From Candidatus Aenigmatarchaeota archaeon (GTDB lineage Archaea; Aenigmatarchaeota; Aenigmatarchaeia; CG10238-14), in assembly GCA_030672375.1 (NCBI GenBank), contig DAOVGP010000038.1, positions 1 through 14,773 on the forward strand: DNA of 14,773 bases. Direction: 5' to 3'. Position 1 is the first letter of the stretch. Every line of letters begins with the position of its first letter. A program made the position numbers and the translations under genes. The notes below the pieces were generated by a model. The model ran no database searches. It was given only the letters and a program-made list of their open reading frames with translations, and was not told the DNA's origin. Of this stretch, positions 1 through 6,778 are shown piece by piece.

Positions 1-1
1 T

Positions 2-856
2 GGTACTCCACATCAATTCTTCGGTACAGTGACATTCACGAACGGTCCTGCTCTGGATGGTTTATCTGTAGTAGCAAAAATTGACGGAGAGGCAGTAGCG
101 AGCACTACGACTAAGGACGGAAAGTATGGTTATGAACCTGATATTTTTTACATTAGAGATCCTGATAATAATCGATACAATAAAACAATTTACTTCTTTG
201 TTAACGGTAACCAAGCAAATGAGGATGCTGTTTTTTATAATGGGTATTCCACAAGACTCGATTTAACTTTAAACGTTCCTGGTCCTACTCCAACAACCAC
301 AACTGTAGCAAGAATAGGAGGTGGAGGAGGGGGCGGAGGCAGACCGGCAACAACCACGACAACTACAACAACCACAACGACCCTCGCACCAATAGAAGAA
401 GCCAACATGGACATAGTAAACCTTATAATACCCCCTGATGTCAACGCAAACGAACCGTTTGAACTAGGAGTGGAAGTAAAGAACATAGGTGATGTTGAAG
501 GAGAGGATGATATACTTTTAGCGTTACCAGAAGACTGGACGACTGACAAATGGGGAGAAAGAGTTAGTCTTGAGCCAGATGAAACAACGATTATATACTT
601 CACGATCACACCGAACGAAGGCCCAGGAGAGATAGCAGTAGGTTCTTCCACAGACTTTGAAGTTTCAGGAGAGATAACACCCAGTGTGATGGGAAGACCA
701 TTGAGTATAACAGGTATGTTTTTGACAGCCTTAACTTCTCTATGGTATCTATGGATATTGTTAGTGATAATCGTGGTATTACTACTAGTCCTATATTCCA
801 GAAGAAAACCTTCGAGAAAGAAACCCTATAAATACAAGCATAAATCGAAGAAATAA
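2..856 (+). CDS. Cell-surface protein with Gly/Thr stalk and C-terminal TM anchor, 5' end outside window
   Basis: The reading frame is open from the left edge, so the N-terminus is missing; an in-frame GTG at base 29 is probably internal because PHQFFGT, read just before it, resembles the first strand of an archaeal surface beta domain. Counting from that GTG: residues 1-82 form a beta-rich, carboxypeptidase-regulatory/Ig-like domain. Residues 84-120 are a linker with eight Gly and eleven consecutive Thr. Residues 123-217 look like a CARDB/NEW3-type beta sandwich. Residues 234-256 are a strong TM helix, followed by an 18-residue tail rich in Arg and Lys. This predicts a protein displayed outside the cell, anchored at its C-terminus, with the linker probably an O-glycosylated stalk (inference). 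No PGF-, PEF- or VPxxxP-type sorting motif is visible before the TM helix. Function is unknown; it may be S-layer-associated or adhesive. Confidence 0.8.
   Translation, partial: GTPHQFFGTVTFTNGPALDGLSVVAKIDGEAVASTTTKDGKYGYEPDIFYIRDPDNNRYNKTIYFFVNGNQANEDAVFYNGYSTRLDLTLNVPGPTPTTTTVARIGGGGGGGGRPATTTTTTTTTTTLAPIEEANMDIVNLIIPPDVNANEPFELGVEVKNIGDVEGEDDILLALPEDWTTDKWGERVSLEPDETTIIYFTITPNEGPGEIAVGSSTDFEVSGEITPSVMGRPLSITGMFLTALTSLWYLWILLVIIVVLLLVLYSRRKPSRKKPYKYKHKSKK
317..382 (+). repeat. Low-complexity Gly8 and Thr11 coding tract
   Basis: Eight consecutive Gly codons (317-340) and eleven consecutive Thr codons (350-382), separated by Arg-Pro-Ala, form the flexible linker of the surface protein. Codons are mixed: GGA, GGT, GGG and GGC all occur, as do all four Thr codons. 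This argues for an old tract maintained at protein level rather than a recent slippage expansion. The G-rich half has many GG runs and could form a weak two-tier G-quadruplex. Confidence 0.85.
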
Positions 857-858
857 GT

Positions 859-921
859 TTTATACTTAAGTTTAAATTCTTTTCCATCTAAAGAATAAAA
901 AGCTTATTACTTAAGGGTAAT
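859..921 (+). promoter_or_regulatory. Promoter and two candidate operator dyads of the winged-helix gene
   Basis: A TATA-like AATAAAAAG (894-902) is centred 27 bases before the ATG at 925, the distance expected for a leaderless archaeal transcript. Two dyads flank it. TTTATACTTAAGTTTAAA (859-876) is palindromic except for one base pair. ATTAC-N6-GTAAT (906-921) ends three bases before the start codon. Both contain or overlap CTTAAG, at 865-870 and 910-915, 45 bases apart. Binding by the downstream regulator is inferred from position only. Confidence 0.45.
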
Positions 922-924
922 TAC

Positions 925-1251
925 ATGAAAGAGAAAACTATTCAGGAAATACTGGACATGAGTCAAGCCTTTTCTTCTGGAAAGAGAGTCCTTCTAATGT
1001 TCGTATTGAAAAGAGGACCGATGGGTTACACTTCCATTGTCAAATCCTTCCAGAACATGGGAGTTCCTATCGGTAGTAGCGAAGTGTATAAACATCTTGA
1101 CCATCTCATGAAAGGAGGGTTCATATCAAAGAACATAAAATCTTATATCCTTACACTAAAGGGATTTAAGGCTGTCGATAATACTGTTGATATAATCGAT
1201 ACTCCAGCTACAGTTCCTGAGATTAAATTAACTTTCAAGAAAAGCCGCTAA
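925..1251 (+). CDS. Winged helix-turn-helix transcriptional regulator
   Basis: A 108-residue basic protein with the layout of an archaeal winged-helix DNA-binding domain. Helices lie at about residues 5-15 and 18-29, the turn and second helix at about 35-47, and a recognition helix at about 50-63 (GSSEVYKHLDHLMKGGFI). A beta wing follows around residues 68-84 (SYILTLKGFKAV). The last 24 residues are an extended tail with no recognisable ligand domain. It probably acts as a local repressor or activator, possibly of itself, given the dyads just upstream; this is inference. An AAGGG seven bases before the ATG may help initiation, although the promoter spacing suggests a leaderless message. Its 3' end overlaps the end of the MinD-type gene on the other strand by 17 bases. 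The target genes cannot be named from sequence. Confidence 0.72.
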   Translation: MKEKTIQEILDMSQAFSSGKRVLLMFVLKRGPMGYTSIVKSFQNMGVPIGSSEVYKHLDHLMKGGFISKNIKSYILTLKGFKAVDNTVDIIDTPATVPEIKLTFKKSR

Positions 1252-2026
1252 AATCTACCTTATCCTGTCCTTTTAATTTATTCGCAATTTTTTCAAGTGC
1301 AGAAGGTTTTTTATAATTAATTCCGGCCAATTTTGCAGCTATTTTCATGTAACTCTCTGAGACTTTTGATTCAGGTCTATACCACATTATCGGTATTCCT
1401 AGTGCAGTACTATCCATGACGGTCTCATCAAACGGTATACCCCCGAGTATACGAGTCCTGAATAGACCCTTCGCTTGCAATGCCTTCAGTTCATATTTCT
1501 TGTTTCTGATCATGTTCAATGTCACGTGGAAATTCTTATGTCCAATTCGACTCGCGAGTTCGGCACATCTTGTCACATCAATAAGAGTGGGTATGATCGG
1601 TTTTGTTACGAATATTATTTCATCACACGCCTGTAGGACTGATATGGCTTCTAATCCCAAGCCTGGAGCAGAATCGAGTATGATGAAATCGAAAATCTCA
1701 CCGTCACACAACTTTGTTATGTGCGATCTCAGGCTTGCGATATCGATGTTGAGTATGTCATTGAGATCTTCAGAGCTAGGTATGAACATGACGCCGCCAG
1801 CTTCTGTAGGACTAAACCTTACATCGACTTCATCCCTGAAAACGTCGTTTAATGTTACAGAATAGTTCTCAGCACCCAGATAATAAGCTAGATGAGGAGT
1901 AGAAACGTTACAATCGACTACAACTACTTTCTTACCGAGCTTCCTGAGTGCAATTCCAATGTTAATCGAAAAAGTAGTTTTACCAACACCCCCCTTCCCA
2001 GACACCACTCCTATAACTCTTGTCAT
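1235..2026 (-). CDS. minD: MinD/ParA-family P-loop ATPase
   Basis: A 263-residue protein of the SIMIBI class. The deviant Walker A (KGGVGKTT, residues 11-18, with signature Lys11 and Lys16), the switch I region VVDCNVSTPHL (36-46, Asp38) and switch II LDSAPG (117-122, Asp118) are all in place. These ATPases dimerise on ATP and organise cargo on membranes or nucleoid. In archaea, MinD homologues are numerous and often not involved in division-site choice. The conserved TPHL after switch I favours MinD over ParA or SRP-like members. The C-terminus contains ALEKIANKLKG, which might be an amphipathic membrane helix but is not a clear MinD targeting sequence. No MinE, ParB or ParA-partner gene is adjacent. 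The ATG start directly precedes the P-loop strand and has AAGGG eight bases upstream. The exact cargo is unknown. Confidence 0.85.
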   Translation of the reverse strand: MTRVIGVVSGKGGVGKTTFSINIGIALRKLGKKVVVVDCNVSTPHLAYYLGAENYSVTLNDVFRDEVDVRFSPTEAGGVMFIPSSEDLNDILNIDIASLRSHITKLCDGEIFDFIILDSAPGLGLEAISVLQACDEIIFVTKPIIPTLIDVTRCAELASRIGHKNFHVTLNMIRNKKYELKALQAKGLFRTRILGGIPFDETVMDSTALGIPIMWYRPESKVSESYMKIAAKLAGINYKKPSALEKIANKLKGQDKVDFSGFS

Positions 2027-2047
2027 GATTTTACCCTTGTAAGAATC

Positions 2048-2075
2048 ATTTGTTAATACAAATAATTTAAGGTTA
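2048..2075 (-). promoter_or_regulatory. Candidate promoter and operator of the MinD-type gene
   Basis: On the minus strand an A/T box (CTTAAATTATT, about 2062-2072) lies roughly 41 bases before the ATG, leaving a leader of about 15 bases that holds AAGGG. Between the box and the start is a perfect dyad ATTTGT-TAAT-ACAAAT (2048-2063). The dyad is clear; its use as an operator is inference. Confidence 0.35.
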
Positions 2076-2119
2076 TCGTTAACATTTCCTTTAATATTTT
2101 TTCAAAAGTTTAGATCATT

Positions 2120-2177
2120 AAATCGATTTTCCAACCTTTCGATTGATAAATAAATTTTGTTCTATGAAAATCGGTTT
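2120..2177. repeat. Imperfect 12-bp inverted repeat upstream of the zinc-ribbon ORF
   Basis: AAATCGATTTTC (2120-2131) and GAAAATCGGTTT (2166-2177) match as an inverted repeat in 11 of 12 positions with a 34-base loop. The right arm runs into the TATA box of the microprotein gene, so it may be a regulator site. The rest of the gene-free stretch 2027-2212 shows only A/T-rich sequence and the promoter elements listed separately. Confidence 0.4.
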
Positions 2178-2209
2178 ATAACCAAAACTCAAATCAAAGT
2201 GTGGGGGTG
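2166..2209 (+). promoter_or_regulatory. Promoter and Shine-Dalgarno for the zinc-ribbon microprotein
   Basis: A purine-rich BRE-like GAAAATCGG (2166-2174) is followed by TTTATAA (2175-2181). A start site about 25 bases downstream would fall near 2204. GGGGGTG (2203-2209), one base from the ideal GGAGGTG, sits three bases before the ATG, a short spacing. Together they support real expression of the small gene. Confidence 0.5.
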
Positions 2210-2212
2210 TGA

Positions 2213-2350
2213 ATGTTCTGCGAATCTTGCGGTAATCATTACGTTTATATATTCAATCACAGTTTTACAAGGACTGAGATATGTTTGACATGTGGATCAG
2301 TTAAGAACGTCAACAGACTGATTGATGTCATGAGGTGCTACTTATTTTGA
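2213..2350 (+). CDS. 45-residue zinc-ribbon microprotein (CxxC...CxxC)
   Basis: This short frame encodes 45 residues beginning MFCESCG and carrying a second knuckle CLTCG at residues 24-28. The four cysteines (3, 6, 24, 27), each pair followed by Gly, are the classic layout of a zinc ribbon, with a beta hairpin (HYVYIFNHSFTRTEI) between the knuckles. A further Cys42 lies near the C-terminus. The start is fixed by an in-frame TGA directly before the ATG. The upstream TATA box and GGGGGTG support translation. The last 13 bases overlap the end of topA on the other strand, so the genes are convergent. Such mini zinc ribbons in archaea often act in transcription, translation or DNA binding, but nothing here identifies a partner. 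Its own promoter and intact knuckles make chance unlikely. Confidence 0.62.
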   Translation: MFCESCGNHYVYIFNHSFTRTEICLTCGSVKNVNRLIDVMRCYLF

Positions 2351-4389
2351 TTTTTTGTGGAGCATTTCATGTTGGTACAAGAAGTGAACCAACGTTTGCC
2401 TTTGAATTTAACCACAATCATAGGAAAGCCACAAACTTTACAAGATTTCTTTAAACCCTTAACAAAGCCATGTTGAGGGAGTGGTGTTGAGAATCTACAC
2501 CCTTCCTTGTAATTGGAACATCCCATAAATCTTTTTCCTGTCCTCCGAGACTTGATTAATTTCAGATTTCCTCCACATTCAGGACACGTTCCCATTATCT
2601 TCTGGTCTCTTCTGAATGTGATGTAGGATTTGGATAGTTTTTTTCCTATCTCTTCTTTATTCTCTTTGAATTCTTCCATTATTTCTGTTAAAACTGTTTT
2701 CGCTCCTTTGATTACTTTCTCTCTCTTTTTTTTCTTTCCTCTCACCAATTCCATTTCTTGTTCAAATTTCTTGGTCAATTCCTCGCTGATAATTCTTGGA
2801 GAGTGTTCTTTAAGGACTTCGATTACTTTCTCACCGAACTTTGTGACTTCTATACTCTTTCCTTTGACGTATCCACGGTTGTAGAGTGTCTGTAAGATTT
2901 GTGCTCTTGTTGCTCTCGTACCCAAGCCTCTCTTGTCCATCTCTTTTATTATAGAACCCTGTGAATAACGGTTTGGTGGTTCTGTTTCCTTGTCTAAAAA
3001 CAACAAGTCTTTAACTTTCAATATTTGTCCTTTTTTGAGTTCAGGGAGAATCTGTTCTTTAAGTTTCACGAATTCACTGTAGTATCTCATCCATCCTGGT
3101 TCAATAGTTCTGGTACCCTTTACCAAGAATTTGTGATTATTAACGTCCAAAGTTACTGTCATCGTTTCCCTGATTGCAGGATCACCAAAAACAGAGAAGA
3201 ATCTTTTCACGATAAGCTTGTAGAGTTTGAGTTGTTGACTAGTTAAACGTTTTGGAATTTCTCCGGTAGGGTATATTGCGACATGGGCAGGATCAATCTT
3301 CTTACCTTCTCTTGGTTGTAATTTCTTGGACAAGAGTTCTTGAGCAATCTTTTTAAATCCATCAACTTTAGATAGTCCAGTTAAGATTTTATGATAATCA
3401 ATCTTTTTCGGAAGTTTCTGTGATGCTGTTCTTGGATAGGATATTAAGGCTTGGTTGTAGAGCGCTTCAGCAAGTGACATTGTGTAACTGGGTGAAATCC
3501 CAAAGCATTTGTATGCTTCAATCTGTAAAGAGGTCGTATCAAACGGAAGTGGAGGTGATTGTTTATATTGTTTCTTCCCTACGTCAATCACAGTCGCATC
3601 CTTATCTTTACACTCATCAAAAGTTTTTTGAGCTTCTTCCTTTTTCCATATCTTACCCTTCTCGTGCAAAGCAACGATAACCTTTCCAACATGTAAACAA
3701 TGCAATTCTAGCTGCCAGAAAGGAACAGGCTTGAACTTTCTTATTTGTAATTCCCTGTCTACGAGGATCTTGAGCGTTGGAGACTGAACACGACCACCAG
3801 AGACTACTACAAAGGAATCTTTAAGGAATTCTTTCATCGCAAGAGTTAATGCTCTGGTTGTGTTGATACCCCAGTAAAAATCTAGGAAATGTCGAGTTAA
3901 ACCGGCCTCAGCTTGACCAAGGTCTAAATGTGAGGAAACATTTTCGTAAGCTTCTATCAAGTCATTTTTTATCAACGTAGAGAACTTCATCCTCTTGGCA
4001 TCCTTCTTACCACAAATAAAACGTAGGATGTTGTATCCTATGACCTCTCCTTCTGAATCATAATCACAACAAATGATGTATTCTGATGCTTTTTTGACTA
4101 AGCTTTCTATATTCTTGAAATATTTTTCTGTGAACTCAGAACCCTTCTTGGTAAATGTGGGTATCCATTCTAGGTTAAAAACAGGATAAGTCCATCCGCC
4201 TCCCTTTGGTGTGTCTAGGGCGAATAGATGTCCAACGGCAGGAACCACGATATGTTTTTTATTATTCCTAGAGAACTCAAGCCAATAAGCACCCCCTTTA
4301 CTTACTTTTTTTACTTTGGTTTCTGCTAGAGCATCGGCTATCCTTAGGGCAGCTTGTGGTTTTTCAGAAATCAACAAAGTATATGTCAT
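2338..4389 (-). CDS. topA: DNA topoisomerase I, archaeal type IA
   Basis: A 683-residue type IA topoisomerase that relaxes negative supercoils through a 5'-phosphotyrosyl intermediate. The N-terminal Toprim domain has the catalytic Glu9 (ISEKPQAA) and the acidic metal site CDYDSEGE (Asp109, Asp111, Glu113). The catalytic Tyr318 lies in ISYPRT. SGGRVQSPTL (197-206) and YSQGSIIKEMDKRGLGTRAT (475-494) are standard conserved blocks. Two C-terminal zinc ribbons follow: Cys602/605/624/631 and Cys650/653/671/676. There is no helicase domain, so it is not a reverse gyrase, and hyperthermophily is not implied. The length is normal for archaeal TopA. It follows the coiled-coil gene after a 33-base gap that contains its own TATA box. 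There is no Shine-Dalgarno before the ATG, so it is probably made at least partly from a leaderless message. Confidence 0.96.
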   Translation of the reverse strand: MTYTLLISEKPQAALRIADALAETKVKKVSKGGAYWLEFSRNNKKHIVVPAVGHLFALDTPKGGGWTYPVFNLEWIPTFTKKGSEFTEKYFKNIESLVKKASEYIICCDYDSEGEVIGYNILRFICGKKDAKRMKFSTLIKNDLIEAYENVSSHLDLGQAEAGLTRHFLDFYWGINTTRALTLAMKEFLKDSFVVVSGGRVQSPTLKILVDRELQIRKFKPVPFWQLELHCLHVGKVIVALHEKGKIWKKEEAQKTFDECKDKDATVIDVGKKQYKQSPPLPFDTTSLQIEAYKCFGISPSYTMSLAEALYNQALISYPRTASQKLPKKIDYHKILTGLSKVDGFKKIAQELLSKKLQPREGKKIDPAHVAIYPTGEIPKRLTSQQLKLYKLIVKRFFSVFGDPAIRETMTVTLDVNNHKFLVKGTRTIEPGWMRYYSEFVKLKEQILPELKKGQILKVKDLLFLDKETEPPNRYSQGSIIKEMDKRGLGTRATRAQILQTLYNRGYVKGKSIEVTKFGEKVIEVLKEHSPRIISEELTKKFEQEMELVRGKKKKREKVIKGAKTVLTEIMEEFKENKEEIGKKLSKSYITFRRDQKIMGTCPECGGNLKLIKSRRTGKRFMGCSNYKEGCRFSTPLPQHGFVKGLKKSCKVCGFPMIVVKFKGKRWFTSCTNMKCSTKNQNK

Positions 4390-4412
4390 AAAACAAAACT
4401 AATAGAACGACA

Positions 4413-4430
4413 TTTATAAAATTTACTCTA
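4413..4430 (-). promoter_or_regulatory. Leaderless promoter of topA
   Basis: A perfect TTTATAAA (4413-4420) lies about 27 bases before the topA ATG, preceded on the minus strand by purine-rich sequence that can serve as BRE. It sits directly after the stop codon of the upstream coiled-coil gene. The spacing puts the transcription start at or next to the start codon. Confidence 0.6.
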
Positions 4431-6213
4431 GTATTACGGGTTGAACAGAAGATTCTTCAGTTAATTTTTTCTTTATATCACTCATCTGTTTCTCTAAATC
4501 CCCTTTTAAGTTCATTAAACTCTCATATTCCTTTTTTTGAGATATGGCTCCCTTACCAGTCACATGTTCAAAATCTGTTATCTTCTTCTCCAAAGCCTCA
4601 ATTCTTTCAAAAAGATCTTTGAGTATTCTTGGGACAACTGCTTCTTTGTCTACCTCTTTACCAATTCCTTTCTCAAAGTCTGTTATCTTCAGCTCCAAAG
4701 TCTTTACTTTATCCATGAGTCCAGTAAAAACCTTTGTGCTAATTGCTTCCAATTGTGCCATTCTGATTTCCCTCGCCAACTTCCTGAGCTCTTTGTTATC
4801 CGCTGTTAAAAAGGATACAGAATTATTCAATGAATTAACTTTATCCAAGATTTCTTTGGGGATTTTTATTCCCTTCTTTTTCTCTAAAGAGCTGAGTCTT
4901 TTCTCCATCCCTTTCCGATATTCTGTTAAGTTCTTATCTCTGGAAGCCAAGACTCTCTGTAGTTGTTCAATTCTTTTCCTCAATTCTTCTAACTCTGGCT
5001 TGGCCGATTCACTCTTTATAGTTTTTATTTCACTCTTGAGAACGTTTAAGACTTTATTATAGCGATCTTCTACATTCTCTAACCTGTCGTGGACTTTTGT
5101 GAGAATATCGTTTACGTCTGGAGGTAATGTCCGGGCTCTTGCCTCTGCTTCGAACACCCTGAGTTTCTTATCTAAATCCTTGAGTTTGGTAATTCTTTCA
5201 ACCATGGCATTGTACATCTGTTCACTTTTTCTGTACACTTCCTCGATAGAGGTTAGGTCCAGACTCGCCATTTTTTCCTGAATTTCTTTATCGAATTTCT
5301 TAATCGGTTCTAAGTGCTCTATGCTCATAGCTGAAATTCTATCCATTCTTGCTCTCAACTCTTCTATCTTTATTCGATCATCGAGTATCATTCTTTCTTT
5401 ATCTTTCGATTCTGACTTCAGTTTGCTGATAGTCTCAAAGAAATTAAGGTCTTCCATCTTTTGATTAATGATCTTTAAATTCATCTGAGCTTCATTCATT
5501 TCACTTACTTTTTCCATCATGATTGAGCTAAGGTTTTTCAATTCTTCCTCTAAACGCTTAACATCAACATCTGCCAATGATACTCCTGAAAATGTTTTTC
5601 TGAATCCTTCAACCTGTACCTGGATATTCATTATCTTCTTCTCTATAGAATCGAATCGATCTATGGTCCTGTCTAAGTTCGTTAACTGAACAGTTCTTTC
5701 AAAGGATTTTACAGAAGAAGAAAATACATCTAAATCTCTTTTTATGTGTTCGATTTCCAATTTGTTGGTGTCAGGACGTTCCTTCAAGGCTTGAATTTCA
5801 GGTAAAATCTTACCCTCAACTGCCTTGGTCACTTCTTCTTTCAGGTTTTTGAATGTACCTAGACCAGTCGATATATTCTCGATGTTTTCATTCAAAGCTC
5901 TCAATTTTTTCTCGTATTCAAACATCGATTTTTTCACATTTTCTGGTACCTTCTCTATGGTTTCGAAACGAGCATTGATGTTTTCAAATCTTTTCTTATA
6001 ATTGATCAATCCTAAATTAATGATGCTTAGAATATCTTCTATCTCTTCAGCCCTCTCATTTAGTTTAGGAATATCTGATGAAAACTCTTTAAATTTCTCT
6101 TCAAGTTTTCCTATGATCAATTCTAAGTCTGCGAATTTCTTACCTGACAGAAGATTAGTCAATTTAACCCTTTTTTCAATACTTTCAACTTTCCCAGTCA
6201 ATTCGTTACTCAA
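4423..6213 (-). CDS. Long coiled-coil protein, unrecognised family
   Basis: A 596-residue, highly charged protein with heptad patterns over nearly its whole length and very few breaks (for example RTLPPDV near residues 361-367 and KGIKIPKE near 447-454). I see no cysteine, no TM segment, no signal peptide and no P-loop, so it is not an SMC or Rad50 ATPase by itself. Near the C-terminus residues 500-519 and 535-554 repeat each other (LExKITDFE...GK), offset by 35 residues, exactly five heptads. The start is TTG, supported by AGGTG eight bases upstream; no in-frame ATG or GTG exists between it and the preceding stop. It follows the archaeosortase gene by 31 bases. A scaffold, tether or rod role is likely; a link to DNA maintenance is inferred only from its neighbours. 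Confidence 0.75.
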   Translation of the reverse strand: MSNELTGKVESIEKRVKLTNLLSGKKFADLELIIGKLEEKFKEFSSDIPKLNERAEEIEDILSIINLGLINYKKRFENINARFETIEKVPENVKKSMFEYEKKLRALNENIENISTGLGTFKNLKEEVTKAVEGKILPEIQALKERPDTNKLEIEHIKRDLDVFSSSVKSFERTVQLTNLDRTIDRFDSIEKKIMNIQVQVEGFRKTFSGVSLADVDVKRLEEELKNLSSIMMEKVSEMNEAQMNLKIINQKMEDLNFFETISKLKSESKDKERMILDDRIKIEELRARMDRISAMSIEHLEPIKKFDKEIQEKMASLDLTSIEEVYRKSEQMYNAMVERITKLKDLDKKLRVFEAEARARTLPPDVNDILTKVHDRLENVEDRYNKVLNVLKSEIKTIKSESAKPELEELRKRIEQLQRVLASRDKNLTEYRKGMEKRLSSLEKKKGIKIPKEILDKVNSLNNSVSFLTADNKELRKLAREIRMAQLEAISTKVFTGLMDKVKTLELKITDFEKGIGKEVDKEAVVPRILKDLFERIEALEKKITDFEHVTGKGAISQKKEYESLMNLKGDLEKQMSDIKKKLTEESSVQPVILE

Positions 6214-6244
6214 AGATAAAGCACCTGTTGATAATTCAGTAATC

Positions 6245-6778
6245 CTACAATATATTTCTCATTTTTTCGATATTTATCTTCCCTCTTCTTAACCAAAGAT
6301 ACCACGTACTTATCAAAACTATAATCATCACTTGTTGCCAGAGAAATGTGTGTATAAACTCAAGATAATGTAAACCCAAGTTCAACCCTATGATCAACGT
6401 TATTATTATTCTAAAAATATTTACCAAGAACATGAATGGTAATCCTATGGAAAGGAATTTTAATTTACTCTTTAATTCACTCGGTGTTGCGAACACTAAA
6501 GCAAAAAGGGAGTACATTCCCTTCCAACCTATACAATCCCTAGAAATATCTATTGGGATTCCTTGCTCACCAACGAAAAGTAAGAAATCTGAAGCACTGA
6601 CCTGATAACCCAATGAATTCAGGATTGAAGCTAGAAAATTCGTGAAAGCTATCTGTAATGGATAGAACGACAAATCAAGGTAGATAATCACATAGAATGG
6701 TATCAACAAGAGGTTGAATTTAATGAGGAATAATAAAACATCTTTCACAATTTTCTTTGTTTGTGACCTTTTAACCAT
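6245..6778 (-). CDS. Archaeosortase/exosortase-family transpeptidase
   Basis: A 177-residue polytopic membrane protein with about four to five hydrophobic segments. It has the exosortase/archaeosortase triad: Cys82 in SRDCIGWKGMYSLFAL, Arg123 in NIFRI and His143 in EFIHTFLWQQ. These enzymes cleave C-terminal tripartite signals (motif, TM helix, basic cluster) and transfer the protein to a lipid or cell-surface anchor. The protein is short for the family, so it is close to the minimal core. The ATG overlaps the end of the DUF460 gene by 34 bases. AAGGTGGG nine bases upstream supports this start over a GTG at 6748 that would give a four-base GTGA overlap but lacks a Shine-Dalgarno. No adjacent protein has a recognised sorting motif. 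Placement inside a DNA-repair gene cluster is unexpected. Confidence 0.86.
   Translation of the reverse strand: MVKRSQTKKIVKDVLLFLIKFNLLLIPFYVIIYLDLSFYPLQIAFTNFLASILNSLGYQVSASDFLLFVGEQGIPIDISRDCIGWKGMYSLFALVFATPSELKSKLKFLSIGLPFMFLVNIFRIIITLIIGLNLGLHYLEFIHTFLWQQVMIIVLISTWYLWLRRGKINIEKMRNIL

Noticed and set aside
235..651. Long minus-strand frame with poly-Val and poly-Pro runs
   Set aside because: It is the antisense reading of the Thr and Gly codon tract in the surface-protein gene; composition is artificial and there is no promoter or domain.
700..856. C-terminal tail of the left-edge surface protein as an archaeosortase substrate
   Set aside because: It has a TM helix and basic tail, but no recognised sorting motif before the helix and the tail is long, so an ordinary TM anchor is simpler.
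606..887. Minus-strand frame across the end of the surface gene
   Set aside because: It overlaps the TM-coding part in antisense; its hydrophobic look comes from the complementary strand and no family is visible.
2338..4389. Reverse gyrase
   Set aside because: The protein has only the topoisomerase module; no SF2 helicase domain is fused to it.
4544..5062. 172-residue plus-strand frame inside the coiled-coil gene
   Set aside because: Ser- and Leu-rich composition is the expected shadow of Lys/Glu-rich coiled-coil codons; no start signal.
6746..6748. GTG start for the archaeosortase giving a four-base GTGA overlap with DUF460
   Set aside because: The ATG at 6778 has AAGGTGGG at a good distance, whereas the GTG has no ribosome site.
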